In this document: one piece after another, positions 1-10,463 of the stretch
How positions within the stretch are numbered: position 1 is the stretch's first letter
Layout of the letters: each line of letters opens with the position of its first letter
Assembly: GCA_963575745.1 (NCBI GenBank)
Contig: CAUYUJ010020170.1
Coordinates: forward strand, 1-64,000
Reading direction: 5' to 3'
From: Prorocentrum cordatum
Lineage: Eukaryota > Sar > Dinophyceae > Prorocentrales > Prorocentraceae
Length of the DNA stretch: 64,000 bases
The notes under the pieces: generated by a model
Database searches by the model: none
What the model was told of the DNA's origin: nothing
What the model saw: only the letters and a program-made list of their open reading frames with translations
Program-made: the position numbers and the translations under genes

Positions 1-783
1 GCCCTTGCCGCCGCTCTTGGAGCCCTTGGCGGCCTTGCCGGAGTACTTGCCCTTGACCTTGCCGCCCTTGCCGCCCTTGTCGCCCGCGCCCTTGCCACGC
101 CAGGCTGGGATCCCACCCCCGCCCGCGGCAGCCTCCGCGGCGGCAGCACGCCGCCGCTTTTTCTCCTGCTCGTACCAGCCGCCGCGAGGAGCGCGAAGCT
201 GCCCAGCGTGCTTCCCGGTCTTACGCCGCGTGCGGCCGGGAGGGGCGTCGCCGCGCCGCGCCCACGCTGGGTCCCGCGCCAGACTGCGGCTGGGCGACCT
301 CTCGCGCTTGGGCCGGTTGCGGCTGGGCGACCTCTCACGCTTGGGCCAGCTGAGGTCGCCTGGCGGGCGGCCCCCCTCAGCCCCCGCACCCGTGGCACCC
401 GTGCTGGGGCGCTCTCCGTGGCCAGCACTGGGGCCCGGCGCCTCCCGCACGGTGTGGCCGCTCTGCCGGGCCTTCTCCACCACCGTCTTGGGTTTGCCGA
501 AGGCGACGCGGCAAGCCTCGCAGTAGCTCACGTCGCACCCCGTACAGTGCCACCGCAGGGCTCCGCTGTTAGCTCCGCCCGCGGGGCACATCTCGCAACC
601 CCAACCGTCTCCCGGGTCAAAGGAGCTCCAGCGCATCTTGAGTGCGCACGTCGGGCAGGCAGGCGGCTGGATGGTCGGGCCATCCTCCCCGTCGCTGCCT
701 GGGTCAGGGCCGCGAGGTCGGCTCGCCCACTCCGTGACCACCGTGCACGGGTCCGTCTTGTAGAACCGATAGTTCGACCTCAT
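1..783 (-). CDS. Partial C-terminal part: treble-clef zinc finger, RS motifs and Gly/Lys-rich tail
   Basis: Open on the minus strand from an ATG at 783 to the left window edge with no stop, so it is truncated by the window. Near its N-terminus it has a cysteine array CPTC, then CEMC, then HCTGC and CEAC, spaced like a ZZ/DC1-type treble-clef zinc finger. Next come Arg/Ser segments (KRERSPSR twice) and a tail of GK and GGK steps, common in dinoflagellate nucleic-acid-binding proteins. The frame is continuous with the upstream block 787-1557, from which it is separated only by a TAG two codons before this ATG. It probably encodes an RNA-binding structural protein of a retroelement or host. The family is not recognised. 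Confidence 0.5.
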   Translation of the reverse strand, partial: MRSNYRFYKTDPCTVVTEWASRPRGPDPGSDGEDGPTIQPPACPTCALKMRWSSFDPGDGWGCEMCPAGGANSGALRWHCTGCDVSYCEACRVAFGKPKTVVEKARQSGHTVREAPGPSAGHGERPSTGATGAGAEGGRPPGDLSWPKRERSPSRNRPKRERSPSRSLARDPAWARRGDAPPGRTRRKTGKHAGQLRAPRGGWYEQEKKRRRAAAAEAAAGGGGIPAWRGKGAGDKGGKGGKVKGKYSGKAAKGSKSGGKG

Positions 784-786
784 GCA

Positions 787-1557
787 CTACCGCGCGCGCT
801 TTGCGTCAGCGCGGCGCTGGAACTCCACCAGCACGCACGGCTCCCGCTTGTGGCGGTGGTCGTACAGGAAGGCGATGTGTTTGACGACCCCAAAGGGCAC
901 GACCACCTGCCTGACCACCTCGGCGTCGACGTGGTGCGGTACCCGCTCGATGCGGATGATGGACTCGCCCTCGTCGTGCTGGTCACTGTGCTGCTGCTGG
1001 GCGCCCTGGCGCTGCTCCTCTTTGCGCCTACGGCGGCTCCTCGAGCGCGGCTGGCGCTGGGGCGGACCGCCCCCCGCGCCTGGCGCCGCCGTCTCCTCCA
1101 CCTCGGTCTTCACCTCGAAGGACCGCGGCGGCGCCCCCCCGCTCTTGGGCTTCAGGACGGCCTCACGCTTCACGATGTCGGCCTTCGGGGGGGCGCCGCC
1201 CGTCTTGGGTTTCAAGACGGCCTCCTCCTCCTGCCCCCTGCGCCCGCGATCGCGAGGCGCATCGCGCTCGCGATCGCGGCGCCTCGCGCGCGAAGGCGAG
1301 CGCAAGGGCGCAGGGCGCCTCTCGCGCTTGCGGACCTCTTCGGCGAGGCGCTCTTGGCCCGGGGACCGCGCGGGCCGCGGGCGCTCCGCTGGAGCGCCTT
1401 TGCTCTGGCGCCGCGCGGCAGCCTGGATGGCCGCACGCGCCAGCGCCGCGGTGACCGCGTCCTCTCCCGCCTCGAGGACCGGGGCTGGGGTCGACCTCCC
1501 CTCGCCCCTGCTCGAGGGGGGGGGGGGTGCCCGGTCGTCTCGAGTGAGCTTTTCCAC
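787..1557 (-). CDS. Arg/Ser-rich region followed by an RRM-like domain, ending at an in-frame TAG
   Basis: 256 codons from a GTG; the true upstream extent is unclear because the frame is entered through a 12-nt G run at 1516-1527. Residues 1-130 are Arg/Glu/Ala-rich, with a repeated VLKPK-GGAPP motif near residues 115-150. Residues 197-256 look like an RNA recognition motif: an IIRIERVP strand (RNP2-like), a VPFG loop and a VLVEF strand (RNP1-like), closest in pattern to PTB/hnRNP L type RRMs. A TAG at 787-789 stops the frame, yet the next 260 codons stay open and encode a zinc finger. It may be a pseudogene, two separate products or read-through. Confidence 0.5.
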   Translation of the reverse strand: MEKLTRDDRAPPPPSSRGEGRSTPAPVLEAGEDAVTAALARAAIQAAARRQSKGAPAERPRPARSPGQERLAEEVRKRERRPAPLRSPSRARRRDRERDAPRDRGRRGQEEEAVLKPKTGGAPPKADIVKREAVLKPKSGGAPPRSFEVKTEVEETAAPGAGGGPPQRQPRSRSRRRRKEEQRQGAQQQHSDQHDEGESIIRIERVPHHVDAEVVRQVVVPFGVVKHIAFLYDHRHKREPCVLVEFQRRADAKRAR

Positions 1558-1565
1558 GAACCGCC

Positions 1566-2257
1566 TCAGCGTTCTCCACTGTGCGCATGCATGTCGAGCA
1601 GCCCCTGTTGTGCTTGCCAGAGCTCGCGGAAAGCTTCCGGCATGGGCCTGCCCCCTGTGGGGGGGGGGGAAACTTCCACCTTCCCTTCTCGGGCAATTGG
1701 CGAGCGCCAGCTGGCCGCTGGCGGACCTTGATATTCGGCCCCGCGCCCACCCCCCACGCGCCCCGCTTGCCGTCGACGATCACCAGCTGGCCGTGGTCCT
1801 CGCTCGCCCCCGCGGCCAAGCAAGCCGCCGCGATGCACGGGGCTGCTTCGTGGTCGTGGCTGACCACCTCGACGAGGTCCTCGCTGTCCAGCTCGTTCAC
1901 CACCGTGTACAGGATGTTGCGGGCGGCACTCCGGAGCTCGTCCGACAGCGCGGCCCCCGAGACGACGACGACGAGGGGGTTCACCGCCATGATGCTGTAG
2001 TCATGGCCACGCGCCTTGCTCTGGTCCGGGACCACCAGGCCCACCAGGAATCCCATGATGTACGCTGCCGGAGCGCGGGGCGGAGGCGCGGCTGGCGCGC
2101 GAGGCTGGGGTGCGCGCGCTGCTCGCGTGCCTCGCTCTGGAGCGGGAGATGGCTGCGGATGAGAGGACCAAGAGGAGGTGGGCGTGCTGGGGCGACTCGG
2201 GAGCGGTTTAGCGAAAGGGGGGTTCAGGGCGAGAGGTCCAACGGGATACCCCCGCAA
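1566..2257 (-). pseudogene. N-terminal block of the same protein, two frames joined across homopolymers
   Basis: From an ATG at 2257, a frame encodes a Pro/Ala-rich leader, then a folded-looking segment (MGFLVGLVVP, SIMAVNPLVVVV, ELDSEDLVEVVSHDHEAAP, QLVIVDGKRGAWGVG). Around 1665, at a 10-nt G run, coding character moves to another frame (EAFRELWQAQQGLLDMHA), which stops at 1566. The following block 787-1557 is in a third register. No domain is recognised. Two homopolymer-associated frame changes in 200 bp suggest decay or uncorrected indels. I infer that this block and the two downstream blocks were one polypeptide. Confidence 0.4.
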
Positions 2258-2576
2258 CGCGAAGCCCCCGCCCCGACCTGAACACCTGTGGGACCCGCCT
2301 GCTGCTTCCCAACACGCCCGTTAACTCCTCGCCCTGGCTCGTATCTCACCGACCCCTCCTCTCCTTCCCCCTCCATAGTTGACCCTGCTCGCGCCGAAGG
2401 GCGCGCCCAGGGGGGGCGCCCGGGCGCCCAGGCCGGGCGTTCCGAGGGCCTCAGGTCGCTCCAAAACGGGGGCGGGTCGCTGGGTCGCTCACGGCCAACT
2501 GGTCGGGGCGGGCGCCGGTCAGGCGCCGTCGTCAACGCGGTGCGTACGGGGCAATAAGCGTGGCCATCCGCCATGC

Positions 2577-5500
2577 CTAGGGCGAACGGAGCCTGACGCG
2601 ATGGCCCTCCAGAGGGTATCCGTGGCGACGACGGTGGACCACCTCCGAACCTCTTGGACCCGCTTTCCAGGTGCGACAGGCGTGGTACACGGCCGGTTCG
2701 CGCCCCGATGCGCAGGGAGTGGATCCCATCTGGGGAGTGGGATCCCATCTGTCCTGCGTCCACGCCGCAGGGCGGCAGCGCGAGTTGGAGGAGCCCCTGC
2801 ACCTCCTCCCGCATATCGGGTGGCCATCGGGCCGGCGGAACAGGGGGAGCCCCGCCTCGGTTCCTCGTCCAAACCGGTCCGGCAGCTCCCTCTGGAGGTC
2901 GGCGAGTGCGTCCACGACACACAACTCCACCCCCGAGCGGTAATGGTTGCGTACGCAACCTGCGTTGAACTGGTCCGTCTTGGACGACGTGATCGTCAGT
3001 ACTACCTCATCGCAGTCGCTGAGCCTTGCGCTGGGTGTACCCCCGCGCATCCCCTGCACGTCCTGCCCACGCACCACCCGTCCCATGCTCCAGGAGCGGT
3101 CCTCTTGGACCAAATACTCCGACGCGCGGAGCATGAAAAAGTACCCCGTCATAAGCGCCGCCCATAGGATGGTCGCCTCCCGGCGCGTGGCCGTCCCGTG
3201 GGCGAACAAGTACTCTCGGAGCCAGCGCAACATCCGGGGCGTGGCCGGCAGCTTCCGTTTCGCCTTTCCGTCCCAGCGGCGGAGTCCCTCGATCGTGGTC
3301 CAGAGCCGGCGCCGATCGGAGGTAACATCCCCAAACCCGGCCAGGGTGTGGGCATATCGAATGGCGAACAGGCGCTGGCGGATGGTCGTGGCCCGCCTCT
3401 TCATCACCTTGTACAGGTACACGACATACCGGATGAGGTCATCCTCATCCGTAAGGCGGGCGTCCCGAGCCTCCCCCTGCAGGTATGGGCTCCGGCCTCG
3501 GAGCCTCCGCCAGAGTACCCAGTTACGCCACCCGGCGCTGTAGTTGGCCCGCGTCCCTTCGGCAAGCTTGGCCAACATCGCCTCGGTGGCGGTCGCATCC
3601 AGCTCGCGGGGGTCGGTGAGTTCACCTTGAATCCCTTTCGGGGCGCCCCCGCCGGCGTACCGCCAGGCGGCGGGCTTCACCAGCGCGGGAGCAGGGGCGC
3701 TGCGGGTACGCCGACGGGCCTTGCGCGGGGGTGGGGCCGCGCCGCCCACGCCGTCCATGGCGCTTGGCCTGGGCATGCCCGCGCCTTCCGGAACAGCGAA
3801 GGTCACCGCCCCGACCCGCTCCCCGCCTGCCCCGTCCAACCCTGCTGCGGTGGACCGCGCGGTAGCAGGGGGGTCGAGCTGGTCCGCCAACCGAGCGGCG
3901 TCGTCCGTCGTCTTCCCCGCCTCCAGCGCAGCCTCGAATGGCCCGCTTGGGCGATCGGGGGCCTGAAGCCAGGCCTTTAGCCACAACTTAACCATCTCGT
4001 CATTAGCGAGTCGGTCGTGATCGGGCCCGACGCCCGCGCGCGCCCCGGGTGCCTCGCTTGCGCTCGCTGCCTCTACGGCCTGCCTCAGCAGGCGCTCCGC
4101 CCACTGGAGCACCCAGCGGGCCGTGCGACGCGGGAGTGCACGAGCGGCCTGCCGCATGCGCTCGGCGATCGGCATGCCTCCAAGGCCCAAGGCATCCCAC
4201 AGCTCCGCCGTGCCCCCCTGGGCGCACCAGATTTCTTTCGGGTGCAGGGCTCGCGCGGTCCAGCCGCCCTCGGACCCTTCCAGGATCAGTGTGTTCGCAT
4301 AGCCCTTCAACGGGTCGGGCTTCGCCCGTGCCGTATGGCAGGGCCCGCGCGGATCATGAATCACCACGCGCTGGGCCCGCCCGCCTCCCGCGGGCTGCCA
4401 TGTGCCCCGCGGCCAGGGCATCATGCGATCCCCCGTCGTCGAGATCCGAGGGTCCACGAGCAAGGTGCCGTTGTCGAGGTCCAGGCGGAGCTCATCCAGC
4501 GGCGGCCGCCCTGCCTCCTTCCAGAGCTGGCAGAGGCCGCGTGGCTCTACGCAGGGCTGGCCCAGGGGGGGTACGGGGCTCGGTGCCCGAACCCGTTCCC
4601 CGCAACCCCAAACCTGGACCGCCCGCGCGCGTGCCGTGACGTCGCCGAAGTGCGTGCACAGTAGGCGCGTCTCTGGGGAGAGAGCCACATAGCCAAGGCG
4701 CCGTAAGCGCGCCCCTAGTCGCACTGCAGCGTAGTTGACGGGGGCGTCGAGCAGCACGGCCAGTGGCCGAGTGGTGATCAGTAGCCGCTCCAGGCCCGTC
4801 GCTTCACGTCCACCGGGGTCCTCCGACAGTGACACGCACAGCCAGCGGGTCCGCGGGGCCCCAGCGGGGTCCTCGGGGTGGTCCCCGTCGTCCGGGTCCC
4901 ATCGGTCACCGACATCCCACGGCGCTAGCAGCGCCGACCCCCCGAGGCTCTCCCATGCCTCCCCAAAGGGGGGCCACGCGGTTCCCACCTCCAGCAGCCG
5001 CGCCCCCTCGACCTGCAGAGGGGCGTAGCGTGGTAGGGCCTCCCGGGCTCCTTTGACTTGGAGTGCAGCCGCGCGCCAGGGCCCGTCGTCTCCTGGCATC
5101 CGCAGCTCGCGCTGGGCGGCCTCCTCCACCAGTTCGCCCCACTGAGCTGCCGGCGACAGCTCGGTCCATCCGGCCTCCGCCATCCGCTGGCGCACCTCCT
5201 CCACCGTGGCACGAGTAATGAAGTCGGCCAGCTCGTTGTGGTAAGTCCGTAAGTAGAGCCCGTCCAGGACCCGGAACTTGTGCCGTAGCTCCAGCATGGC
5301 CAGGACTCGAAGCAGGTGGCGCGCCACCGCGTTCCGCGCCCGGCGGCGTCGCAGCCAGCGGCTGACATTGCTGTTGTCAGTGACGTACGGCAATAGCAGC
5401 TGGAACCAGTCCGGGCCCTTCTCGGCCGCCAAGGCTATCAGGCAGAGGAGTTCGACCACCGCGATGATCTCCCCCTCTCCCTGCCAAGTGACCCCAGGGG

Positions 5501-5577
5501 CGGAGCGGAGCGTCTCCAGATAGGGAGCCGCCTCCGCCACGATGTACTCGCGCGAGGACCAGTCCAGCGCACCGATC
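2577..5577 (-). pseudogene. RNase H to tyrosine recombinase half of a DIRS-like retroelement polyprotein
   Basis: A 987-codon frame (2577-5540), extendable upstream to about 5577. Residues 1-115 are RNase H-like in the DIRS/Ngaro style: VTDNSN, RRRARNAVARHLLR, LELRHKFRV, then YHNELADFITR. Residues 115-630 have no domain I recognise. Residues 640-800 resemble the N-terminal SAM-like part of a YR (TRANYSAGWRNW). The first catalytic Arg is in MLRASEY (residue 805), with a candidate Lys in SSKTDQ (854). The second catalytic box, HSLRIG, lies in another frame at 2712-2721, and coding character switches frame about four times between 2820 and 2660. The catalytic end is therefore broken. The upstream neighbour supplies the reverse transcriptase. 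Confidence 0.75.
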
Positions 5578-7138
5578 CGATCCAGGGTGCATCGCCTCCC
5601 AGCCAGCGCAGCTTGCCGAGCGCCCCCGGGAGTGCGAGGGCCTCGCGAAGGCCTAGCAGGCCCTCGAAGGAGGTCTCGAAGTTACCCTCGACCGGCATCT
5701 CAAAGCAGACGCGCAGCCAATCCAGGGTCTGGTGCCAATCGTCCCACGCAGCCTCTACCATCTCGGGGTCGCCCGGCGGGTGGACGTAGGCCTGGCCTGG
5801 GTCACCCGACAGCATCCGGTGGACCGCTGGGAGCTCCAGGCTCAAGGCTGGAGCTGCGCAGGCGCAGAACTGGCCGAGCCCACTTAGCTCCCTCGCGGTT
5901 CGCAGCCGTACCATGCGGCAGCCGAAGCTCAGCTCCGGCTCCGCCAGGAGAAATCGCATCTTCATGGCCTTGGGCTCCGGGAGTCCCACTCGCTCGCGCT
6001 CGAAGTCCATGCTGAGCCCCCAGATAATCTGAGTGGTAGAGGGCTCCCCCTCGGCGTCCCGTTTGCTGACGTTCACCGCTTCGGACCCGAATACCTCCCG
6101 TATGGAAGCGTCCAGTGCGTCGCATGCCATCCACGGCCGGACCCCGATGTCGGGCTCCACTACCACTGGATCATCCATAAGCCACTCCGAGTGGAAGTGG
6201 GTTGCGTCGTGCCAGTGCGGCTCCCCAGGCCGAGAACTCTCGTGGAGCTCCCTCGCCGCCAGGGCGAGCATCATGTCATTGCCTGGGGCTCCTGTCCACC
6301 CAAACACCATGGCTAGGTAAACAATTCTGACGTCCCCCTCGATGCCGGCGTGGGCCCCCGGTAGCGAAGTGCCGAAGTCCCCGACGTCCGCCGGGGCGAT
6401 GTCCAGCCACTTGAAGGCCCGCGAGACGTCCCGCTTGGCGCAGAGGAGGCGCGCTCCGGGGTGGCGCGCGCGATGCCACACCGCCGTCCTCGCCACTTGC
6501 CGATGGCGTGGCTGGACGGCAGGCGGGTGGTCGCGCTTGTGTGTGGCGGCGTTGGCCGAGAGCATCGCGTGGATCATACGCCCTTCGGACGATAAGGTCC
6601 TGTCCGGTAGCTGCTTCGGTACCCTCCCCAGGGGGGCTTCCACCAGCTCCGTCAGAAAACCTTCTGCCGCCTGGGAAGCCACCAGGACGATCCCCCAGGT
6701 CACATCCGCCCATACCTTCTGGTAGGCCTCGTCGATGTGGGCTCGCACGCTGGGGTACGGTTGGGCTCGCTCGCGCCTCCGCGGCGCGCCCCGCCGCGCG
6801 GAGGCTCCCCCTTCCGCTAGCTCCCGGACGTACTCGAAGTGCTCTCGGCTTAAACACCGTCGCACATTGTCCCCCAGGACGCCCCGAAGGGGGTTGCCTA
6901 GGCGCTCGTGGCGCGCGCGCCTAAGCAGCGCGGCCGCTTCCTTCAGGGACCCCGTCCGCTGGAGGAGCTGATCCCCCAGCCCTACCAGGGTCCGCATGGC
7001 TTCGGGGTCATACACAGGGTGCTCCGTGCAGAAGGTCAGGTAGACCGTGGCCAGCTCCGCCGGGCTGCACCCGTCGAGGTCCTCCGCGATATCTCTGGCC
7101 GGATCCTCGCAAGGGGGTCGAGTCTTGCCCGCACTCAC
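5438..7138 (-). CDS. Reverse transcriptase of a DIRS-like tyrosine-recombinase retroelement
   Basis: 566 codons. Motif A is KRDVSRAFKW (catalytic Asp 237), a B-like motif is FGWTGAP (279-285), and motif C is LMDD (321-323) in place of YVDD. Later segments GLSMDFER and LPEPKAMKMRFLL match the region after the catalytic loop in DIRS/Ty3-type enzymes. The N-terminal 180 residues are an unassigned extension. Near the C-terminus, the connection to RNase H should read on into the next block but is lost at a 5-bp tandem duplication (5573-5582). The last 35 residues of this ORF are therefore probably out of frame. It would make cDNA from the element RNA. The upstream neighbour is a methyltransferase-like domain, with a 4-nt overlap of the two frames. 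Confidence 0.8.
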   Translation of the reverse strand: MSAGKTRPPCEDPARDIAEDLDGCSPAELATVYLTFCTEHPVYDPEAMRTLVGLGDQLLQRTGSLKEAAALLRRARHERLGNPLRGVLGDNVRRCLSREHFEYVRELAEGGASARRGAPRRRERAQPYPSVRAHIDEAYQKVWADVTWGIVLVASQAAEGFLTELVEAPLGRVPKQLPDRTLSSEGRMIHAMLSANAATHKRDHPPAVQPRHRQVARTAVWHRARHPGARLLCAKRDVSRAFKWLDIAPADVGDFGTSLPGAHAGIEGDVRIVYLAMVFGWTGAPGNDMMLALAARELHESSRPGEPHWHDATHFHSEWLMDDPVVVEPDIGVRPWMACDALDASIREVFGSEAVNVSKRDAEGEPSTTQIIWGLSMDFERERVGLPEPKAMKMRFLLAEPELSFGCRMVRLRTARELSGLGQFCACAAPALSLELPAVHRMLSGDPGQAYVHPPGDPEMVEAAWDDWHQTLDWLRVCFEMPVEGNFETSFEGLLGLREALALPGALGKLRWLGGDAPWIGSVRWTGPRASTSWRRRLPIWRRSAPPLGSLGRERGRSSRWSNSSA

Positions 7139-8590
7139 CTCCCCTGTGCCTTGCCCAATGGGGGCTTAGGAAGCCCCGCCAATGCTCGGTGCATGGCTGG
7201 GCTAAGCCTACCGCATTTTGAGCCGTCCCCTGAGGCCTGCAGGCGCTCGAGTCCAGTGAAGTCGACGCCCTGCAGGCGCCCGGGCGCCTCCGCCCGGGCG
7301 ATTTTGGGGGACGCCCCCGGGCCATCCTCCCATATAGGCGCCAACTGCCGACGCAGTTGGCTCACCGACCAGCGGTGATAGGCCCCTTTCAACACCTTTG
7401 CCCACGCGGCGCAAAGGCGGGGGGCCCAAACCTGCGCCTCCTTAGTGCGCTTAATGCCCGAGCCCGGCACGTGATCCTTCAGCTCGACGTGGTGGTGGTC
7501 ACGGGGGCAACGTCGCGCCAACAACAGAGCGTGCAGATACAGCCGGGGGCTGACGAGCCACCAGCTGCCCTTGCGATAGCGGCTCTCTGGCGCGTCGGAC
7601 GGGGCCTTACCCCAGGCGCACATGTGGATCGGGACGATCATGGCCCCCGTCGCTCGACGCAGCTCGTGCATTGGGGCCTGGTCCCAAATCTTGGGGTAGC
7701 GGCCCGAGGGGCAGGAGGACTCGATGAGAAACTCCTTGCCAGCGTCGTGTAGGATGCGGCAGGTGTCGCACGGGAACTGTGTGTGGCTGTTACCCACGCG
7801 CTCGAACTCTTTGGAGCCATCCCCCTCGGGGTGCTCCCACGTGCGGGTGCCCTGCGGGGTCCCGCCCGGCTGGGTCATGAGCCCGAGGTCGGTGTACGAG
7901 CCACACGGGGTACCCCAGCACCAAACGTCGGCCACGTCGGGGCCCATGGGGGTCCGTGCGGCCTCCTGTAGGCGCGCGCGGACCGCTGGGTCGAGGGTGT
8001 CATGATCCGGCCGTGGGCCGGATTCTCGGAGGGGGTCGTCGTAATATTCGATCGGCTCCAGCACCCGGATGCCCTCGGCGCGAAGCGCGGCCGACCAATT
8101 TCCCGAACCGGCGTACACCTCCTGGGCGATCAAACCGTACGCGAACGCGGGGTCGTGTCGAAGTGGCATCGCGTTCGCCTCCAGGAGGCGTGCCGGGACG
8201 TCGGCTGGATGTTCCCCGAACGAGGCCGGCGCGCGTCCCACTGCGCGGCCCGCCCGACCTTCCGCTGCCTTGCAGTGGGTGCAGGGCGCGCTCTTGCCCG
8301 GGACGGTGGGTTCAACGTCCGGGCCTTCATCGAGCATCTCGCGCCAGCCAACACTTACGATCTCGCGGGACAGGCGTCCTGCGTGCCCCCAGCGCTGGCC
8401 TAGGGCCGCCGCCTCCGCGTGGGAGCGTGGGCGCAAGGCGCGCATATGGCCACGCCAGATCAGAACCGGAATTACGTGATCTTCCGCGCCGACCCCCGTC
8501 CCCATTAGGTGGTCCACGCATAGGCGCCCACTGCCGTTGACACGGTGCACCTGGAGCGTGACGGCGTCGAGGTCGGCGACGGGGCATGCT
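7135..8590 (-). CDS. Methyltransferase-like domain of the YR retroelement
   Basis: The open frame extends to 8778, but its first 65 codons look out of frame, so coding probably begins near 8590. In the 547-codon numbering: VYAGSGNWSAAL (221-232) fits SAM-binding motif I, WGTPCGSY (288-295) fits motif IV with a Pro-Cys, ESSCPSGRYPKIW (353-365) sits where ENP..S.LW occurs in related proteins, and CAWGKAP...YRKGSWWLVS (387-410) fits the conserved C-terminal Lys-Gly/Thr segment. This is the C5-methyltransferase-like domain known from DIRS-type retroelements. The ENP triad is replaced by ESS, so activity is doubtful. It lies between the Gag-like region and the reverse transcriptase. Confidence 0.65.
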
Positions 8591-10030
8591 GCAGGCAGCG
8601 ATAGTCCTTGTCGTGGTGCGGGTGCACCGCATCGTGGACGTAGGAGCGGACATCGGCCTCCAGGGCCGTGATCCACGGCGGGGAGTCGCCAGGGCACGCA
8701 GGGCCTCATGGGCCTCCTCCCATAGTGCATGGCGATACGTCGCGGCCAACTGCTGCACCGCGTCCGGGCTGGGCTCACCTGTGCCCTCGCCCGCGCATAG
8801 CAGGAGCACCCCCGCAGCTACGTGCAGTAGCAGGCACTGCCGCTCCTCGGTGTCGCCCACCTCCAGGCCCATCGCCTGGCCCATCTCCTCTGTAGGGCCG
8901 AGGCGGTCCCGGTAGTCGATGAAGTCCCACTGGATGCGGGTGTCCCCGTCCCAGAAGGTATAGGACCCGCGGCCTATCAGCCCGTCGGTGTCCCACGCAA
9001 ACGGGCCAACCTCGGCCCCGCCCTCGGTGACGTATCCTGCGGCGCAGCTAAGTGCCTCATGCAGGTCGGCTGCCTCGCTGCTGAGACCCCGATGGCCTCG
9101 GTCCACGGCTTCCTCGAGGGCTCGCTCCAGGGTGAGCCGCTCCCCGCGCAGGCGCGCCCCCAAGACGCGCCCGCGCACGTGGCTCTGCAAGTACTCGCTG
9201 GCCCCCTTCAGAGGCGCGAAGATGCCCTCGGATTCGAGCTCCTGCATGAGTTTGAGGCGAAGCTCCGGCCCATCACCCGCGGGCTGGGCGTCCCAAGTGG
9301 CCGCCGCGCGCGGGCGGGCGTGGTCTTCGAGCCATCCGAAGTCGGGGCCCTTAACCGCTTCCCGGAGGTCAGATTCCATCGCGGTAAGCTGGAGCGCGGT
9401 GTAGTCGTCCGGGGCCTGCCCCGGGCCTGGGTCGCCCGCTGCTCGCGAGCCGCTGCCACGGCCACGGCCCTTTTCCTTCTGGGAGTCAGGGGCAGCAGGT
9501 GGTGAAGTGTCCTCGCCAACCTTCTCGGCCTCGGCTGCCTTGGCTTGCGAGCGCAGCTGCGCAATCATCCCATCCACCTGCTTGGGATCGATCCGGGGCG
9601 TCCCAAGGAGCCCCCCGCGCCTCGTGAGCTGCATGACTACCGAGTAGTCCAATCCGCGCGTTGGCTTGATGGGGTCATGGGAGTTAGGGCAATCGCAAGC
9701 CTTCCGCGAGCAGCCCATGTGCGTGGTGGCCCCCCAGCAGATAGGGACGTTGTCTTTATTGCGGGGCGCATGCGCCACGGATCGCGTTCGCTCCGGGCGT
9801 GTTAGTTCCTTGCCCGCTGGGTACGCCCTCTTGGGGGCTGTCCCCGCTGGGGCCCCGGTGCCCGCCTTGGGCCCCGCCTTCGGCTGGGGCCCAGCCCCCG
9901 CCTTGGGCCTGTCATCCCCCTGCGCCGTGGGCCGGGGATCGCCCATTTCCTCGCTCCCTCCCGCTTTGGGCGGTCGCATTCGGAGGTGGCGTTTCAGCTG
10001 CCCATTGAGAGGGCGCGTGGGAGTGCGCAT
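8590..10030 (-). CDS. Gag-like protein with CCCH zinc finger
   Basis: The 567-codon ORF starts at 10030 and stops at 8327, but its coding character ends near 8700. A third frame then reads sensibly (WITALEADVRSYVHD, PHHDKDYRCLQHAP) to about 8590, where the methyltransferase frame takes over. The N-terminus is Pro/Lys/Ala-rich with PKAG repeats. C98-x8-C107-x6-C114-x3-H118 forms a CCCH finger, and IPxxxxx-SHDPIKP style spacing matches fingers in dinoflagellate retroelement Gag proteins. The middle is acidic and helical (LREAVKGPDFGWLEDH, LHEALSCAAGYVTEGG). It probably binds the element RNA. The frame changes near 8700 and 8590 leave open a small intron, indels or decay. Confidence 0.55.
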
Positions 10031-10056
10031 GCGGGGGCCCGACCACCTGCTGGTAG

Positions 10057-10440
10057 TTAGGCGTTTCGGGTCCGAGGTCGAAAAACGTTCGGGGGAAATC
10101 GTAGCACGTTTTTATCCGGCATGAGCAGGATGTACTTGATGTCCTCCCTCCTTGGGTTCTCGGTGTCGAGCTCCCGGCAGAGCCGACGCCTGAGCTCCCG
10201 TAGCTCCTCGACCCAGGTGCTTCGGAGCTCTTCCCACAGATCCTTGACCCAATGGTCTGGGAACTCCGAGGGGCCCCTCTCGAAGGCCGCCTCCAAGAAC
10301 CCTAACGACCGCCGACGCTCCGCCCCATGTGCGACCCCTGCGATGGACTCGAACATCTGGATCTCGCACCGGGCCCTCTTGAACCAGGTTAGCCAGTGGG
10401 TGGCGGGCCGTGCGGCTCCAGCTGGTTGTCACCAGGAAAG
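10057..10440 (-). pseudogene. C-terminal block of the membrane/zinc protein, helical and Arg/Glu-rich
   Basis: The ORF at 10057-10356 extends upstream without a stop to about 10400 (TWFKRARCEIQ). It encodes an amphipathic, charged region (WEELRSTWVEELRELRRRLCRELD) ending NVFRPRTRNA. Upstream, the frame is reached only by shifts from the 10464-13445 block. It ends 27 nt before the Gag-like ORF start at 10030. No domain is recognised. I infer it is the end of the protein that starts at 14205. Confidence 0.4.
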
Positions 10441-10463
10441 CCGATAGCCATTCGAAGTCCTCG

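Noticed and set aside
208-1731. 507-codon plus-strand open frame
   Set aside because: It mirrors the minus-strand frames, where the zinc finger, RS and RRM-like motifs are. High GC keeps the antisense frame open.
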